A stretch of DNA of 64,000 nucleotides, from NCBI GenBank assembly GCA_000403315.2, contig KE159636.1:1269358-1333357 (forward strand), read 5' to 3'. The position numbers and the translations under genes were made by a program. Source of the DNA: Lachnospiraceae bacterium A2. Lineage in GTDB: Bacteria > Bacillota > Clostridia > Lachnospirales > Lachnospiraceae. Shown one piece after another: positions 24,299-30,771 of this stretch. Position 1 is the stretch's first letter, and each line of letters begins with the position of its first letter. The notes under the pieces were generated by a model. The model was not told the origin of the DNA, did no database searches, and worked only from the letters and a program-made list of their open reading frames with translations.

Positions 24299-24453
24299 GC
24301 GAGGAAGCAAAACAAGCCAACGAGCAGTACCGCAAGGAAATCCGCAGGATGATTGACAAGACGGAGGACACCCATGCTTTATGCTGTACCTACACCACGA
24401 TATTGACGCACTTAAAAATTCTTGCAGAGAAAGGCGGTGTTTCTGATGAATGA
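24295..24453 (+). CDS. Hypothetical protein (52 aa)
   Basis: This short helical protein starts with ATG at 24295 after GAGGAGG and overlaps both neighbours. It lies immediately upstream of the AntA antirepressor. Unknown function. Confidence 0.45.
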   Translation: MSEEAKQANEQYRKEIRRMIDKTEDTHALCCTYTTILTHLKILAEKGGVSDE

Positions 24454-25276
24454 CGTTCAAACCGCAACCATGCAGACACCGATTGAAATTGCGTTAGGCA
24501 TTGACGAAAACGGTATGGCAACAGCTAAGAAACTGTATGAGTTTCTTGAACTTAATCCTAAAAACTATTCTCATTGGTGCAAAAGAAACATAACAGAGAA
24601 TGAATTTGCAGAAGAAAATGTTGATTATTGGGCATTCGTCTTAAATGACGAATGGGGCGGACAGGCTACAACAGATTATAAATTAACTGCCCACTTTGCA
24701 AAGAAATTATCATGCAAAGGCAACGGAGAACGTGCGGAGCAGGCAAGGGAATATTTTTCCACTCTTGATGATAAAGTCAAAGAGATTGCCATAAACCGCA
24801 GTCAGCTTTCCCGAAGCACACAAGCATTGTTCGGTATCATTGAAAGCATGGCAAAGCAGGAGCTAGAACAGAAACGCCAAGCGGAGCAATTAAACCGTAT
24901 TGAGCAAAAGCAGGAGGTCATATCTGATACCTTTACCCACACTTCGGATAATGAAGATTTCAAAGCGTGGGTAAACCGCTGTATTGCCAAGATTGCCGAA
25001 AGTCCGAATTATGCGAACGGTTCTGGCAGGTCGGAAAGGTATCAGAATGTCCGTACCGAGAGTTACGACAGATTAAGGAAGAAATGGAACTGTAACCTCA
25101 ATGATAGGGTTGCAAGGGCTAAAGGTCGGGCATTGGAAAACAAACCCAACATTACCAAAAAGGAACTCGATTCCATCAACAAGTTATCTGTGATTTCAGA
25201 AGATAAGAGCCTTAAACCTGTCTATGAAACAGTCATCAAGGAAATGATGATTTGCTATTGCGTAAACATTTCTTGA
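24446..25276 (+). CDS. AntA-type phage antirepressor with ORF6C-like C-terminus
   Basis: The 276-residue protein has an AntA/AntB N-terminal domain (MATAKKLYEFLELNPKNYSHW, then DYKLTAHFAKKLSC and AREYFSTL) and a C-terminal part resembling ORF6C (FKAWVNRCIAKIAES, YDRLRKKWNCNLNDR). These proteins relieve repression during induction. A terminator follows at 25304. Confidence 0.8.
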   Translation: MNDVQTATMQTPIEIALGIDENGMATAKKLYEFLELNPKNYSHWCKRNITENEFAEENVDYWAFVLNDEWGGQATTDYKLTAHFAKKLSCKGNGERAEQAREYFSTLDDKVKEIAINRSQLSRSTQALFGIIESMAKQELEQKRQAEQLNRIEQKQEVISDTFTHTSDNEDFKAWVNRCIAKIAESPNYANGSGRSERYQNVRTESYDRLRKKWNCNLNDRVARAKGRALENKPNITKKELDSINKLSVISEDKSLKPVYETVIKEMMICYCVNIS

Positions 25277-25303
25277 CGCATTTCTAACTCTCTACATCAT
25301 TTA

Positions 25304-25334
25304 GGGCGGTAGTGGTCGGCTACTGCCCTTTATT
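25304..25334 (+). terminator. Terminator after the AntA gene
   Basis: GGGCGGTAG (25304-25312) pairs with CTACTGCCC (25320-25328) with one mismatch allowed, then TTTATT. It separates this rightward unit from the leftward small-gene array. Confidence 0.7.
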
Positions 25335-25353
25335 CTGTTTTCAAGGTACGGAA

Positions 25354-25400
25354 TTTGCGTTAGTCGGATTTGCACCAACTACAAGGCGACTAACACGCAA
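25354..25400 (-). ncRNA. T-arm-like hairpin at the end of the leftward array
   Basis: On the minus strand GTTGG-TGCAAAT-CCGAC forms a tRNA T-arm-like stem-loop (25363-25379), and longer arms GTTAGTCG/CGACTAAC plus TTGC/GCAA can close a larger hairpin over it. It lies just after the frameshifted gene at 25404. Its loop resembles those in the gaps at 26019 and 26317. Confidence 0.5.
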
Positions 25401-25403
25401 GTT

Positions 25404-25614
25404 TTAGTGGTAGCCTGCGGTTGCAGGCTTAATCTTCTTCCATTCCCTTCCCTTCAATGCGGCTTCTGTAACTGTCCAATCGAACCTATCAGAAACCTTT
25501 TTTCAGCAATGCTTCTTTGTAGGTTTCCAAAGAATCTGTCATATGGATGTCGCAAAGTTCGATTGTTTCGTTAAGTTCCACAAAAATTTTTCCTTCTGAC
25601 TTGTATAATTTCAA
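25404..25614 (-). pseudogene. Small phage gene with a one-base frameshift
   Basis: From TTG at 25614 (after ATGGAGGCGAT) the frame reads MKLYKSEGKIFVELNETIEL and stops after 41 codons at 25489. Shifting one base at the A6 run (plus-strand T6, 25498-25503) continues as VSDRFDWTVTEAALKGREWKK to TAA at 25404, giving a natural-looking protein of about 68 residues. One extra A explains the break; it could be decay, slippage or an assembly error. Confidence 0.6.
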
Positions 25615-25635
25615 AATATCGCCTCCATTTCAAAA

Positions 25636-25664
25636 ATTATAATTCCGTTTCTGGCGCGCGTCAA
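25636..25664 (-). promoter_or_regulatory. Leftward promoter inside the array
   Basis: On the minus strand TTGACG (25664-25659), 17 bases, then TATAAT (25641-25636). It would transcribe the frameshifted gene at 25404-25614 separately from the rest of the array. Confidence 0.65.
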
Positions 25665-25686
25665 GGCGGAAAGGGCGTGTTGACTT

Positions 25687-25965
25687 TTAAATCAGCCCAT
25701 ACTGCTCACAGATATATTCGAGCCATGATGTGTATTCCCTTATCCATTTTTGGGTGGTATTTTTTACCATTTTCCCCTTGCTGTTCATCTTTTTAAGTGA
25801 CACTTCGGAAAATTTAGTCCTCTTTTCGTCTAATTTTTCTATCCTTGCAGATACTCTTACATGGTCGTTTACCGCCGTATAAATTCCGTTGTTTTTATCT
25901 AAATGCAAAATCAACCTCTTTCCGTCATAAACATTTACATTGTTTCCGTTTCTTTTTATTTCCAT
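25687..25965 (-). CDS. Small beta-rich hypothetical protein (92 aa)
   Basis: The protein (MEIKRNGNNVNVYDGKR...) has short alternating strands and a helical, Trp-containing end (WIREYTSWLEYICEQYG). A modest AAAAGGAT site precedes the ATG. It is a member of the leftward run of seven small genes spanning 25.4-27.5 kb. Function unknown. Confidence 0.55.
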   Translation of the reverse strand: MEIKRNGNNVNVYDGKRLILHLDKNNGIYTAVNDHVRVSARIEKLDEKRTKFSEVSLKKMNSKGKMVKNTTQKWIREYTSWLEYICEQYGLI

Positions 25966-26011
25966 ATCCTTTTCTTTCTCCCCTTATCCCTGGGGGCTGG
26001 GAATTTTGAGA

Positions 26012-26065
26012 ACTCCCGCCGGGACTTGCACCCGGCTGACCGCTTGACGGTGGTAGTTATGCGGG
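26012..26065 (-). ncRNA. T-arm-like element between two array genes
   Basis: The minus strand has CCGGG-TGCAAGT-CCCGG (26035-26019), a perfect five-pair stem with a seven-base T-type loop. CCCGC just after the preceding stop can pair with GCGGG, and ACCG/CGGT forms a middle hairpin, giving a three-arm fold. A further dyad downstream could instead make a permuted tRNA, but its anticodon stem does not fit. Confidence 0.45.
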
Positions 26066-26284
26066 TTAAATGTTAAACATAACGATTTTTCCGTTATCAT
26101 CGTAGATGTTTCCGCAAGTTCCCATGATAAAATATTTTCTGCCGTTTTCGATTCCCCTAACAGCGAAATGATACCCTTTTTCTTTTGCTTCTTTTTCGGA
26201 CAATTCAGAAAAGGTTGTGTTCTCTCCCAATCCGTCATTGATAAAAAATCTTGTGATTTCCTCTGCATTGTTAAATTTAGCCAT
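26066..26284 (-). CDS. Small hypothetical protein (72 aa)
   Basis: MAKFNNAEEITRFFINDG starts after AAGGAGGATATAAAA. The end GRKYFIMGTCGNIYDDNGKIVMFN suggests a small beta sheet. It is flanked on both sides by T-arm-like elements. Unknown family. Confidence 0.55.
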   Translation of the reverse strand: MAKFNNAEEITRFFINDGLGENTTFSELSEKEAKEKGYHFAVRGIENGRKYFIMGTCGNIYDDNGKIVMFNI

Positions 26285-26316
26285 TTTTATATCCTCCTTA
26301 AATTTTATTGATAAAT

Positions 26317-26356
26317 GGCAGTCAAGGGGCTTGCACCATTGCGCCGCTGGTCTGCC
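26317..26356 (-). ncRNA. 40-nt acceptor plus T-arm minihelix
   Basis: Minus strand layout: GGCAGAC, nine-base linker, AATGG-TGCAAGC-CCCTT, then GACTGCC. The outer 7-base arms pair 6 of 7, the T-stem 4 of 5, and the two helices are contiguous on the 3' side as in a tRNA. It has exactly the same lengths as the element at 26971-27010. There is no D-arm or anticodon arm. Confidence 0.6.
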
Positions 26357-26369
26357 TACCACGCAAATT

Positions 26370-26549
26370 TTAACTGCGGGAAAATATTTCGAGAGCAACG
26401 GGATCAGCGAAAACATAATCCCCGATCATGCGCCCGTCCTTCCAAATGTTACCCCGGTACTCCCCATCGTTGGGATAAAAAGAAATGTCGATTTTGTCGG
26501 CATCCTCTTTTTTATCCCCATACCACATATCAATCATAATCTTTGCCAT
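26370..26549 (-). CDS. Small hypothetical protein (59 aa)
   Basis: MAKIMIDMWYGDKKEDADKID begins after AGGAGGAAAAGAGG. It is an alpha/beta fold with GEYRGNIWKDGRMIGDYVFAD. The stop lies 14 bases before the 40-nt minihelix. Unknown family; part of the leftward array. Confidence 0.55.
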   Translation of the reverse strand: MAKIMIDMWYGDKKEDADKIDISFYPNDGEYRGNIWKDGRMIGDYVFADPVALEIFSRS

Positions 26550-26587
26550 CCTCTTTTCCTCCTTGTACTTTCTGTCCTCTGCATCTT

Positions 26588-26637
26588 CCAGGCTTGGAAC
26601 CGGCTGTGGCTGCATTACATGGGCGGAACGTGTCCGC
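26588..26637 (-). ncRNA. Degenerate T-arm-like element and hairpin
   Basis: The minus strand has GGCGGA/TCCGCC immediately after the preceding stop, then CCGG-TTCCAAG-CC(T)GG (about 26603-26588), a T-type loop on a stem with a bulged T. The acceptor-like arms are weak. It occupies the same position, after a stop and before the next ribosome site, as the better elements. Confidence 0.35.
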
Positions 26638-26925
26638 CTATGCCAAAATCGCCTTTACTGAAGTGTAAACATAATACCTGTTATGGCTGTGTGTGAGCCA
26701 ATTTCCATTATTTACGATTGTATTATAGCTGTTTGGGTATTTCAGCTTAAAAACTGTTAAATAATCGTTCATTTCCTCGTCCGTTGCCTCAAGGCACTTT
26801 ATAGCGCCCTCGATAATAGCCTTGTTGTCGTTCCAACCGATTTTCCCGCTAAATGTTTCGATTTTGCACATTTTCTTTTCTGCAAGCAGTTCCTCTAATT
26901 TCTTCATCAAATCTTTCTTTGTCAT
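26638..26925 (-). CDS. Small hypothetical protein (95 aa)
   Basis: The start at 26925 (MTKKDLMKKLEELLAEKKMC) follows GGTGG. Helical N-terminus, then GKIGWNDNKAIIEGAIKCLEATDEE. Upstream in-frame starts would run into the minihelix at 26971. Unknown family. Confidence 0.55.
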   Translation of the reverse strand: MTKKDLMKKLEELLAEKKMCKIETFSGKIGWNDNKAIIEGAIKCLEATDEEMNDYLTVFKLKYPNSYNTIVNNGNWLTHSHNRYYVYTSVKAILA

Positions 26926-26970
26926 ACTTTCCACCTTTTGAACTTTCTTTTTTGTTTCCCTTTCGGGCAG

Positions 26971-27010
26971 AGCCTGCGGCGGAATCGAACCGCCGTACAC
27001 CGTTCAGGCT
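26971..27010 (-). ncRNA. 40-nt acceptor plus T-arm minihelix
   Basis: Minus strand layout: AGCCTGA, nine-base linker ACGGTGTAC, GGCGG-TTCGATT-CCGCC (perfect T-arm with the classic loop), then GCAGGCT. The outer arms pair 6 of 7. The first arm includes the TGA stop of the gene at 27004-27186. Layout and lengths equal the element at 26317-26356 while the sequences differ, as expected if structure is conserved. Confidence 0.65.
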
Positions 27011-27186
27011 GCTCTTGTTAAATCGCAATGTTCAAACGCCTTGCGACCGAACGTGTGGATTTTATCAGAAATTTTGTTGCTCCCAAGTAAAACTCTGTAT
27101 GTCACAATATTTTCGTTTGCTGATAAAATTTCAAAACAAACATTGTTTACATTGCCCTTAAAAATCATTCCTTTTTCAATTGTCAT
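27004..27186 (-). CDS. Small beta-rich hypothetical protein (60 aa)
   Basis: MTIEKGMIFKGNVNNVCFEIL follows ATGGAGG. Alternating strands with SANENIVTYRVLLG and KIHTFGRKAFEHCDL suggest an SH3-like small barrel, similar in style to the gene at 27278. Its stop overlaps the minihelix. Confidence 0.55.
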   Translation of the reverse strand: MTIEKGMIFKGNVNNVCFEILSANENIVTYRVLLGSNKISDKIHTFGRKAFEHCDLTRAA

Positions 27187-27277
27187 AATATTTTCCTCCA
27201 TTTTTATTTGTTCCAACCCCGGCATTTCTGCCGGACGCTCCCAACTTAATGGACTTTTTAGAGCCGTTGGGACGGCT
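27187..27277 (-). promoter_or_regulatory. Gap with strong hairpins in the array
   Basis: On the minus strand there are AGCCGT/ACGGCT, a seven-base TCCCAAC/GTTGGGA stem and CCGGCA-GAAA-TGCCGG, a GNRA-capped stem (27234-27219). This is the only array gap without a T-type loop. It precedes the ribosome site of the gene at 27004-27186. Confidence 0.45.
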
Positions 27278-27481
27278 TTATATCGCGTCTTGCGCATAAA
27301 CACCTTCCCAAAGCATTCTAAGATATTCACTTCCATTCCTCTCTTCTATCTTTTTCCGTTCCTGCTTCCCCCAATACTCAACAGTCGCAAATTTTTCTGT
27401 CCTTTTTACGATTTTTACGGTATCTCTGACCTCCCCGCTCAGTTTTGCCTGGTACTCTTTTCCTGCTTCGAATTTTATCAT
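27278..27481 (-). CDS. Small beta-rich hypothetical protein, first gene of the array
   Basis: The 67-residue protein starts MIKFEAGKEYQAKLSGEV after CAGGAGG and reads as a small barrel (DTVKIVKRTEKFATVEYWGK). It is the promoter-proximal gene of the leftward array, under the strong promoter at 27530-27558. Unknown family. Confidence 0.55.
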   Translation of the reverse strand: MIKFEAGKEYQAKLSGEVRDTVKIVKRTEKFATVEYWGKQERKKIEERNGSEYLRMLWEGVYAQDAI

Positions 27482-27529
27482 ATCCGCGCCCTCCTGTTTG
27501 GTTTGTTGTTTGCTTGTTTCTATGCTCTT

Positions 27530-27558
27530 ATTATATATCATGTTATATATAATGTCAA
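27530..27558 (-). promoter_or_regulatory. Main leftward promoter of the small-gene array
   Basis: Minus strand TTGACA (27558-27553), 17 bases, TATAAT (27535-27530): a consensus promoter. The spacer contains ATATAACATGATATAT, an AT-rich dyad also present in the divergent promoter region and at about 27949, so the RHH protein encoded at 27703 may control it. Confidence 0.75.
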
Positions 27559-27640
27559 TAGGGAGTTTGAAAATATTTATATAATTTTTTATATGATGAT
27601 TTATATATACATTTATATATGAAAACGCCCAAACGAAAAC

Positions 27641-27669
27641 TTGACAAGATATATAAAATGTTATATATT
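27641..27669 (+). promoter_or_regulatory. Promoter of the RHH gene at 27703
   Basis: TTGACA (27641-27646), 17 bases, TATATT (27664-27669). The spacer holds TATATAAAATGTTATATAT, related to the dyad in the divergent leftward promoter. Shared sites imply coordinate control of both directions. Confidence 0.75.
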
Positions 27670-27702
27670 AAAAGAAATAAATCAGAAATGGAGGTTCTAA
27701 AA

Positions 27703-27915
27703 ATGGGAAAGACGCCAGAATACACAAAGAAGGCTGTGAATAACTATCGTGATAAGTTTGATTTTATACAAGTCAGATTTCCAAAAGGAACAAGGGAAAG
27801 ATTAGCAGACAAAGGAAATATAAATGATTATATATGCGGTCTTGTGCTGGATGATTTAGGGGAAGAAGCAGCCGAAAAAGAACAGAAAAAAACTAGCGCA
27901 GAATGTCCGTTTTAA
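27703..27915 (+). CDS. Ribbon-helix-helix type regulator (70 aa)
   Basis: After an N-terminal extension the protein reads FDFIQVRFPKGTRERLADKGNINDYICGLVLDDL, an Arc-like strand and two helices. GGAGG precedes the ATG at 27703. It lies divergent from the small-gene array with related AT-rich dyads in both promoters, so it is the probable array repressor. Confidence 0.7.
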   Translation: MGKTPEYTKKAVNNYRDKFDFIQVRFPKGTRERLADKGNINDYICGLVLDDLGEEAAEKEQKKTSAECPF

Positions 27916-28028
27916 TTGCAAAAAGTTCTAATTCCCTATTGACAATTTATATAACATGATTTGAAGCTGTTAGACACCATAGCAAGAGCAAAGGGAGTTG
28001 AATAAACCAACTCCCCACACAACAGAAC

Positions 28029-28104
28029 GGGCGGCGTAAAAACCGCCCCAACTGTAAAGCAGATTATAGCACATAAGCCGCATGGATTTCAAGGGCGGTT
28101 TTTT
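28029..28104 (+). promoter_or_regulatory. Mutually exclusive GGCGG hairpins, possible attenuator
   Basis: CCGCCC at 28043-28048 can pair with GGGCGG upstream (28029-28034) or with GGGCGG downstream (28093-28098). The second pairing is followed by six T and would terminate, whereas the first would prevent that. The 44-base loop makes the terminator form less certain. Confidence 0.4.
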
Positions 28105-28106
28105 GA

Positions 28107-28251
28107 TGCAATAATATATCAACAAGAATTAAATACATATTGAATTACAGTAATGCAATATGATTGATATAGGTATATAAATACATTAACTAAATAAGTA
28201 TTGCAATCTGCAACGCAATATTATATAATTTCAGTACATCAATATGCAATA
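28107..28251. promoter_or_regulatory. Cluster of GCAATA/TATTGC half-sites before an RHH gene
   Basis: TGCAATA occurs at 28107-28113, 28154-28160 and 28245-28251, with TATTGCAA at 28199-28206 and GCAATATT at 28215-28222 in inverted arrangement. The cluster ends just before the ribosome site of the gene at 28267. It fits autoregulation by that RHH protein. Confidence 0.6.
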
Positions 28252-28266
28252 AGGAGGCGTTATATT

Positions 28267-28779
28267 ATGGCAAAAACAGACCAAGAATTATTGGAATCAT
28301 ATAAAGCGAGGATAAAACGGCAAAACAACAGGATAAAAAAGAATTACGACAAGGTAACAGCGGCACTTCCAAAGGGCACCGTAGACCGAATCAGGGCATT
28401 AGGATTGACGGTAAACGGCGCAATTAACGAAAGCCTTATAGCGTTTTTGGAATGTCTGGAAGAACAAGACAAAACAGAATCTTCCCAGACCATCCACAAC
28501 GTCCATGCAAGTTCAAAAACAGAAAAGCCGGAGAAACACACGCCGACACCGACAAAAGCCGAAATTGGGGCAAATACAACGCCATACCAGGGCGGAAAGG
28601 CAGAAGAATCGGGTTCCAACGAGAATAATCCTGTAAAAGCCGGATTTGACGGGCTGAAAGCCTGTGAATGGAACACGGAAGATCATAGCGGAGTTGTGCC
28701 GCATCCGCCAATGGGAACCCCAAATAATGCGATATGGGATTCCAGTATGGGCGAATGGTATGAGCCGCTGCCCTTTTAA
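28267..28779 (+). CDS. RHH-domain protein with disordered C-terminus
   Basis: The 170-residue protein has an N-terminal segment NYDKVTAALPKGTVDRIRALGLTVNGAINESL, like an Arc-type domain, then a Pro/Thr/Glu-rich linker and a C-terminal motif with WNTEDHSGVVPHPPMG and MGEWYEPLPF. AAGGAGG precedes the ATG at 28267. The long tail distinguishes it from the other small repressors and may bind a partner. Confidence 0.6.
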   Translation: MAKTDQELLESYKARIKRQNNRIKKNYDKVTAALPKGTVDRIRALGLTVNGAINESLIAFLECLEEQDKTESSQTIHNVHASSKTEKPEKHTPTPTKAEIGANTTPYQGGKAEESGSNENNPVKAGFDGLKACEWNTEDHSGVVPHPPMGTPNNAIWDSSMGEWYEPLPF

Positions 28780-28799
28780 GGGATCCTGGAACCATAGTT

Positions 28800-28826
28800 A
28801 GCCGCCAGAAATGGCGGTTTTCTTAT
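28800..28826 (+). terminator. Terminator after the 28.3 kb RHH gene
   Basis: CCGCCA (28802-28807), GAAA tetraloop, TGGCGG (28812-28817), then TTTTCTT. Confidence 0.8.
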
Positions 28827-28854
28827 TCCTAAATTTATTCTTGACAAATTCCAG

Positions 28855-29280
28855 AAGTTGTGTTATTTTATATAATCTTTATATCAACTAGATAAATATT
28901 ATTTAATCTATATTAAGATATATACTGTATATATTATTATTAATCTCTATAAAGTAAAACATAACATAGTGTACATTATAAACCATAGAGTATATTATAC
29001 CAGTAATATATAACGTATATATAGCCATAGTGTATAGTATTAGCCAATACAGTATATATAGCCATATATCACAGAGTATATTAATCCAATACAGTAAATC
29101 TTTAACCAATACAGTATAACATACACATATGCTGTAGTATATTAAATTATTATAATGCGCGCGGATATATATTATATACAGCTTATAGAATATATGTTCT
29201 GTAAATCCATAGTTGACAGATAAATAAATTTATGCTATGGTTTTAATAATTTAACAGTTTTACACAACATTAACTTTTTT
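28855..29280. repeat. Very AT-rich region with short direct repeats
   Basis: More than 400 bases without a gene, made largely of A, T and TATA tracts. CCAATACAGTA occurs at 29044-29054, 29086-29096 and 29106-29116. Related blocks CATAGAGTATATTA, CATAGTGTATAGTATTA and CACAGAGTATATTA occur at about 28984, 29036 and 29070. Such arrays are typical of replication origins, partition or packaging sites; which one cannot be told from sequence. Confidence 0.6.
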
Positions 29281-29306
29281 AGATGGAATTGTAGAGGGAA
29301 ACTTGA

Positions 29307-29351
29307 AACCCGGAGGTCATGACGCTACCATGGCTTTCGGGTTATTTTTAT
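29307..29351 (+). terminator. Terminator-like hairpin before the TerS-like gene
   Basis: AACCCG (29307-29312) and CGGGTT (29338-29343) enclose GGTCATGAC and CCATGG arms, followed by ATTTTTATTTTT. Confidence 0.6.
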
Positions 29352-29377
29352 TTTTAGGCAGATTGGAGGTGTAGGGC

Positions 29378-29974
29378 GTGGAGCGGACGGACGAATACAT
29401 ACAGACTATCGCGAGTGTGGAGGATATGCCAGCAGTAGCTAAAGACATAGTATCTATGTACTGCAAAGAGAATGGTATTGACGAGAAAGATATATTCCCG
29501 TCTGTCTGGAATGATATTATAGATGAGCTGTATATTAAATTATTTAAACCCTGTAATAGATTATTAAAGACTGATAGTAATAAATATAACGAGTATGATA
29601 AAGAAAAGGTATTATATATATATAATAATATATACAGGAGATTGTGTAATAATCATTGCCAGGAGGTTTGTCAGAAGGGATTTATAGACATGATTGGGAT
29701 AGATAAGCAGACGCTGTATAATTGGGCAAGCTCTGCAAGTTTCGACTTGCAAGAAAAAATCATGGAGGATAACGAGCAGTCTCTATTCGCCTTGATGAAA
29801 GACAGGCGAATGAACCCCATGAAGATGCTGCCCAAACTCAACCGCTATCATGGCTGGAACATGCCTGGAGCAAGAGGGGAGACGGACAAGAAAAAGGTTC
29901 TGACCGCTACGGAACTGCCAAAACTGGGCGGCGGTGAGGCTAAAGGGATAGATGTTGTGGTGGACGGGGAGTGA
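29378..29974 (+). CDS. TerS-like DNA-binding phage protein
   Basis: The 198-residue protein contains MIGIDKQTLYNWASSASFDLQEKI and EQSLFALMKDRRMNPMKMLPKLNRYHGWNMPG, a pattern I associate with small-terminase-like proteins that combine an HTH with the NP..LNR.YGW segment. GTG at 29378 follows GGAGG by 8 bases. It lies beside the AT-rich repeats and 16 kb from the large terminase gene, which is unusual for TerS. A regulatory or origin-binding role is also possible. Confidence 0.5.
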   Translation: MERTDEYIQTIASVEDMPAVAKDIVSMYCKENGIDEKDIFPSVWNDIIDELYIKLFKPCNRLLKTDSNKYNEYDKEKVLYIYNNIYRRLCNNHCQEVCQKGFIDMIGIDKQTLYNWASSASFDLQEKIMEDNEQSLFALMKDRRMNPMKMLPKLNRYHGWNMPGARGETDKKKVLTATELPKLGGGEAKGIDVVVDGE

Positions 29975-30090
29975 TACACAATATGTGGTGATTATGCGCT
30001 AATGAGGATATGATTAAATTTAAAATCATACGCATAAAGCTTTAAAGTAAAAATGCACAAAGGATTTTTAGGGGTAGATGCCTGATAAAA

Positions 30091-30121
30091 GGCGGCGTGG
30101 GGGTTTGTATGGAACGCCGCC
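30091..30121. other. Hairpin in a gene-free stretch (29975-30396)
   Basis: GGCGGCGT (30091-30098) pairs with ACGCCGCC (30114-30121). The surrounding 420 bases contain no convincing gene; a GGGC/GCCC hairpin near 30175 and A/T runs follow. It may end the transcript from 29378. Confidence 0.45.
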
Positions 30122-30396
30122 GACCGCCTACTAAGCACTGTAAACTCCCGAAAAATCAAAAAGACCGCCCACTAAGGGCAGCCCTAAAAATTATTTTTTA
30201 AATAAAAAAAAGGGGTTACAAATATTATTATAAACCCATGCCGAACATTGATAATTACATACCTGTGTACTTGGATACAAGACGCAGGGAGGCGGCGACC
30301 CTAGGCATACTCTGGAATCGTAGCGGTTCGCCAGGTTGCAAATTGGTATGAGTTCTCGTAAGACCAATCCCGTTTTTGGGGCAGGGAAAGGGGCGT

Positions 30397-30639
30397 CTAC
30401 TCTGCGCCGCCCCTTTTAACAGCATCCCCCATCGTGAAAGTAAGTTTTGTATCTGTCTTGTACTCAATCGTGAGATTGCATCCCATGAAGTCCAGAACAG
30501 AGATTAAGTCTTGAACAGACCAGCTATCCCTTTTGAACTTGGTATTGAGATTTTGTGGTCTCATTCCTAAATATTCAGCAAGCTCAACAGCTTTTATATT
30601 TTTTTCTTTCATGATTTGCTTTATTTTATCACTAATCAT
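30397..30639 (-). CDS. XRE-type HTH repressor
   Basis: The 80-residue protein starts MISDKIKQIMKEKNIKAVELA with an HTH continuing LGMRPQNLNTKFKRDSWSVQDLISVLDFMGCNL, a phage repressor-like XRE domain. AGGAGGTATTCGC precedes the start at 30639. It is divergent from the antirepressor at 30772 and shares its regulatory region, forming a candidate lysogeny switch. Confidence 0.75.
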   Translation of the reverse strand: MISDKIKQIMKEKNIKAVELAEYLGMRPQNLNTKFKRDSWSVQDLISVLDFMGCNLTIEYKTDTKLTFTMGDAVKRGGAE

Positions 30640-30771
30640 GCGAATACCTCCTTTTTGGGTATTATAATTCAAAATTCATTAAAAAGTCAATAAAAATAAT
30701 TCAAAACGGTTGACTTATAATTGAAAATGAGTTATAATAAAACAAAAAATAATTCATGTGGAGGTAAAATC
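30640..30771. promoter_or_regulatory. Divergent repressor/antirepressor control region
   Basis: A rightward promoter has TTGACT (30710-30715), 17 bases and TATAAT (30733-30738). A leftward one has TTGACT near 30689 and TATAAT near 30662. The sequence ATAATTCAAAA occurs at about 30663 and 30697 and is mirrored as TATAATTGAAAA near 30716, giving three operator-like sites for the XRE repressor. Confidence 0.7.

Noticed and set aside
25960..26040. A second permuted tRNA on the minus strand (GGGAGTT/AATTCCC with a CCCC/GGGG D-like arm)
   Set aside because: The anticodon stem strands do not pair, the T-stem and acceptor overlap awkwardly and the D-like arm covers the next gene's leader.
28855..29280. 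CRISPR array
   Set aside because: The repeats are short, unevenly spaced and degenerate, and there are no cas genes.
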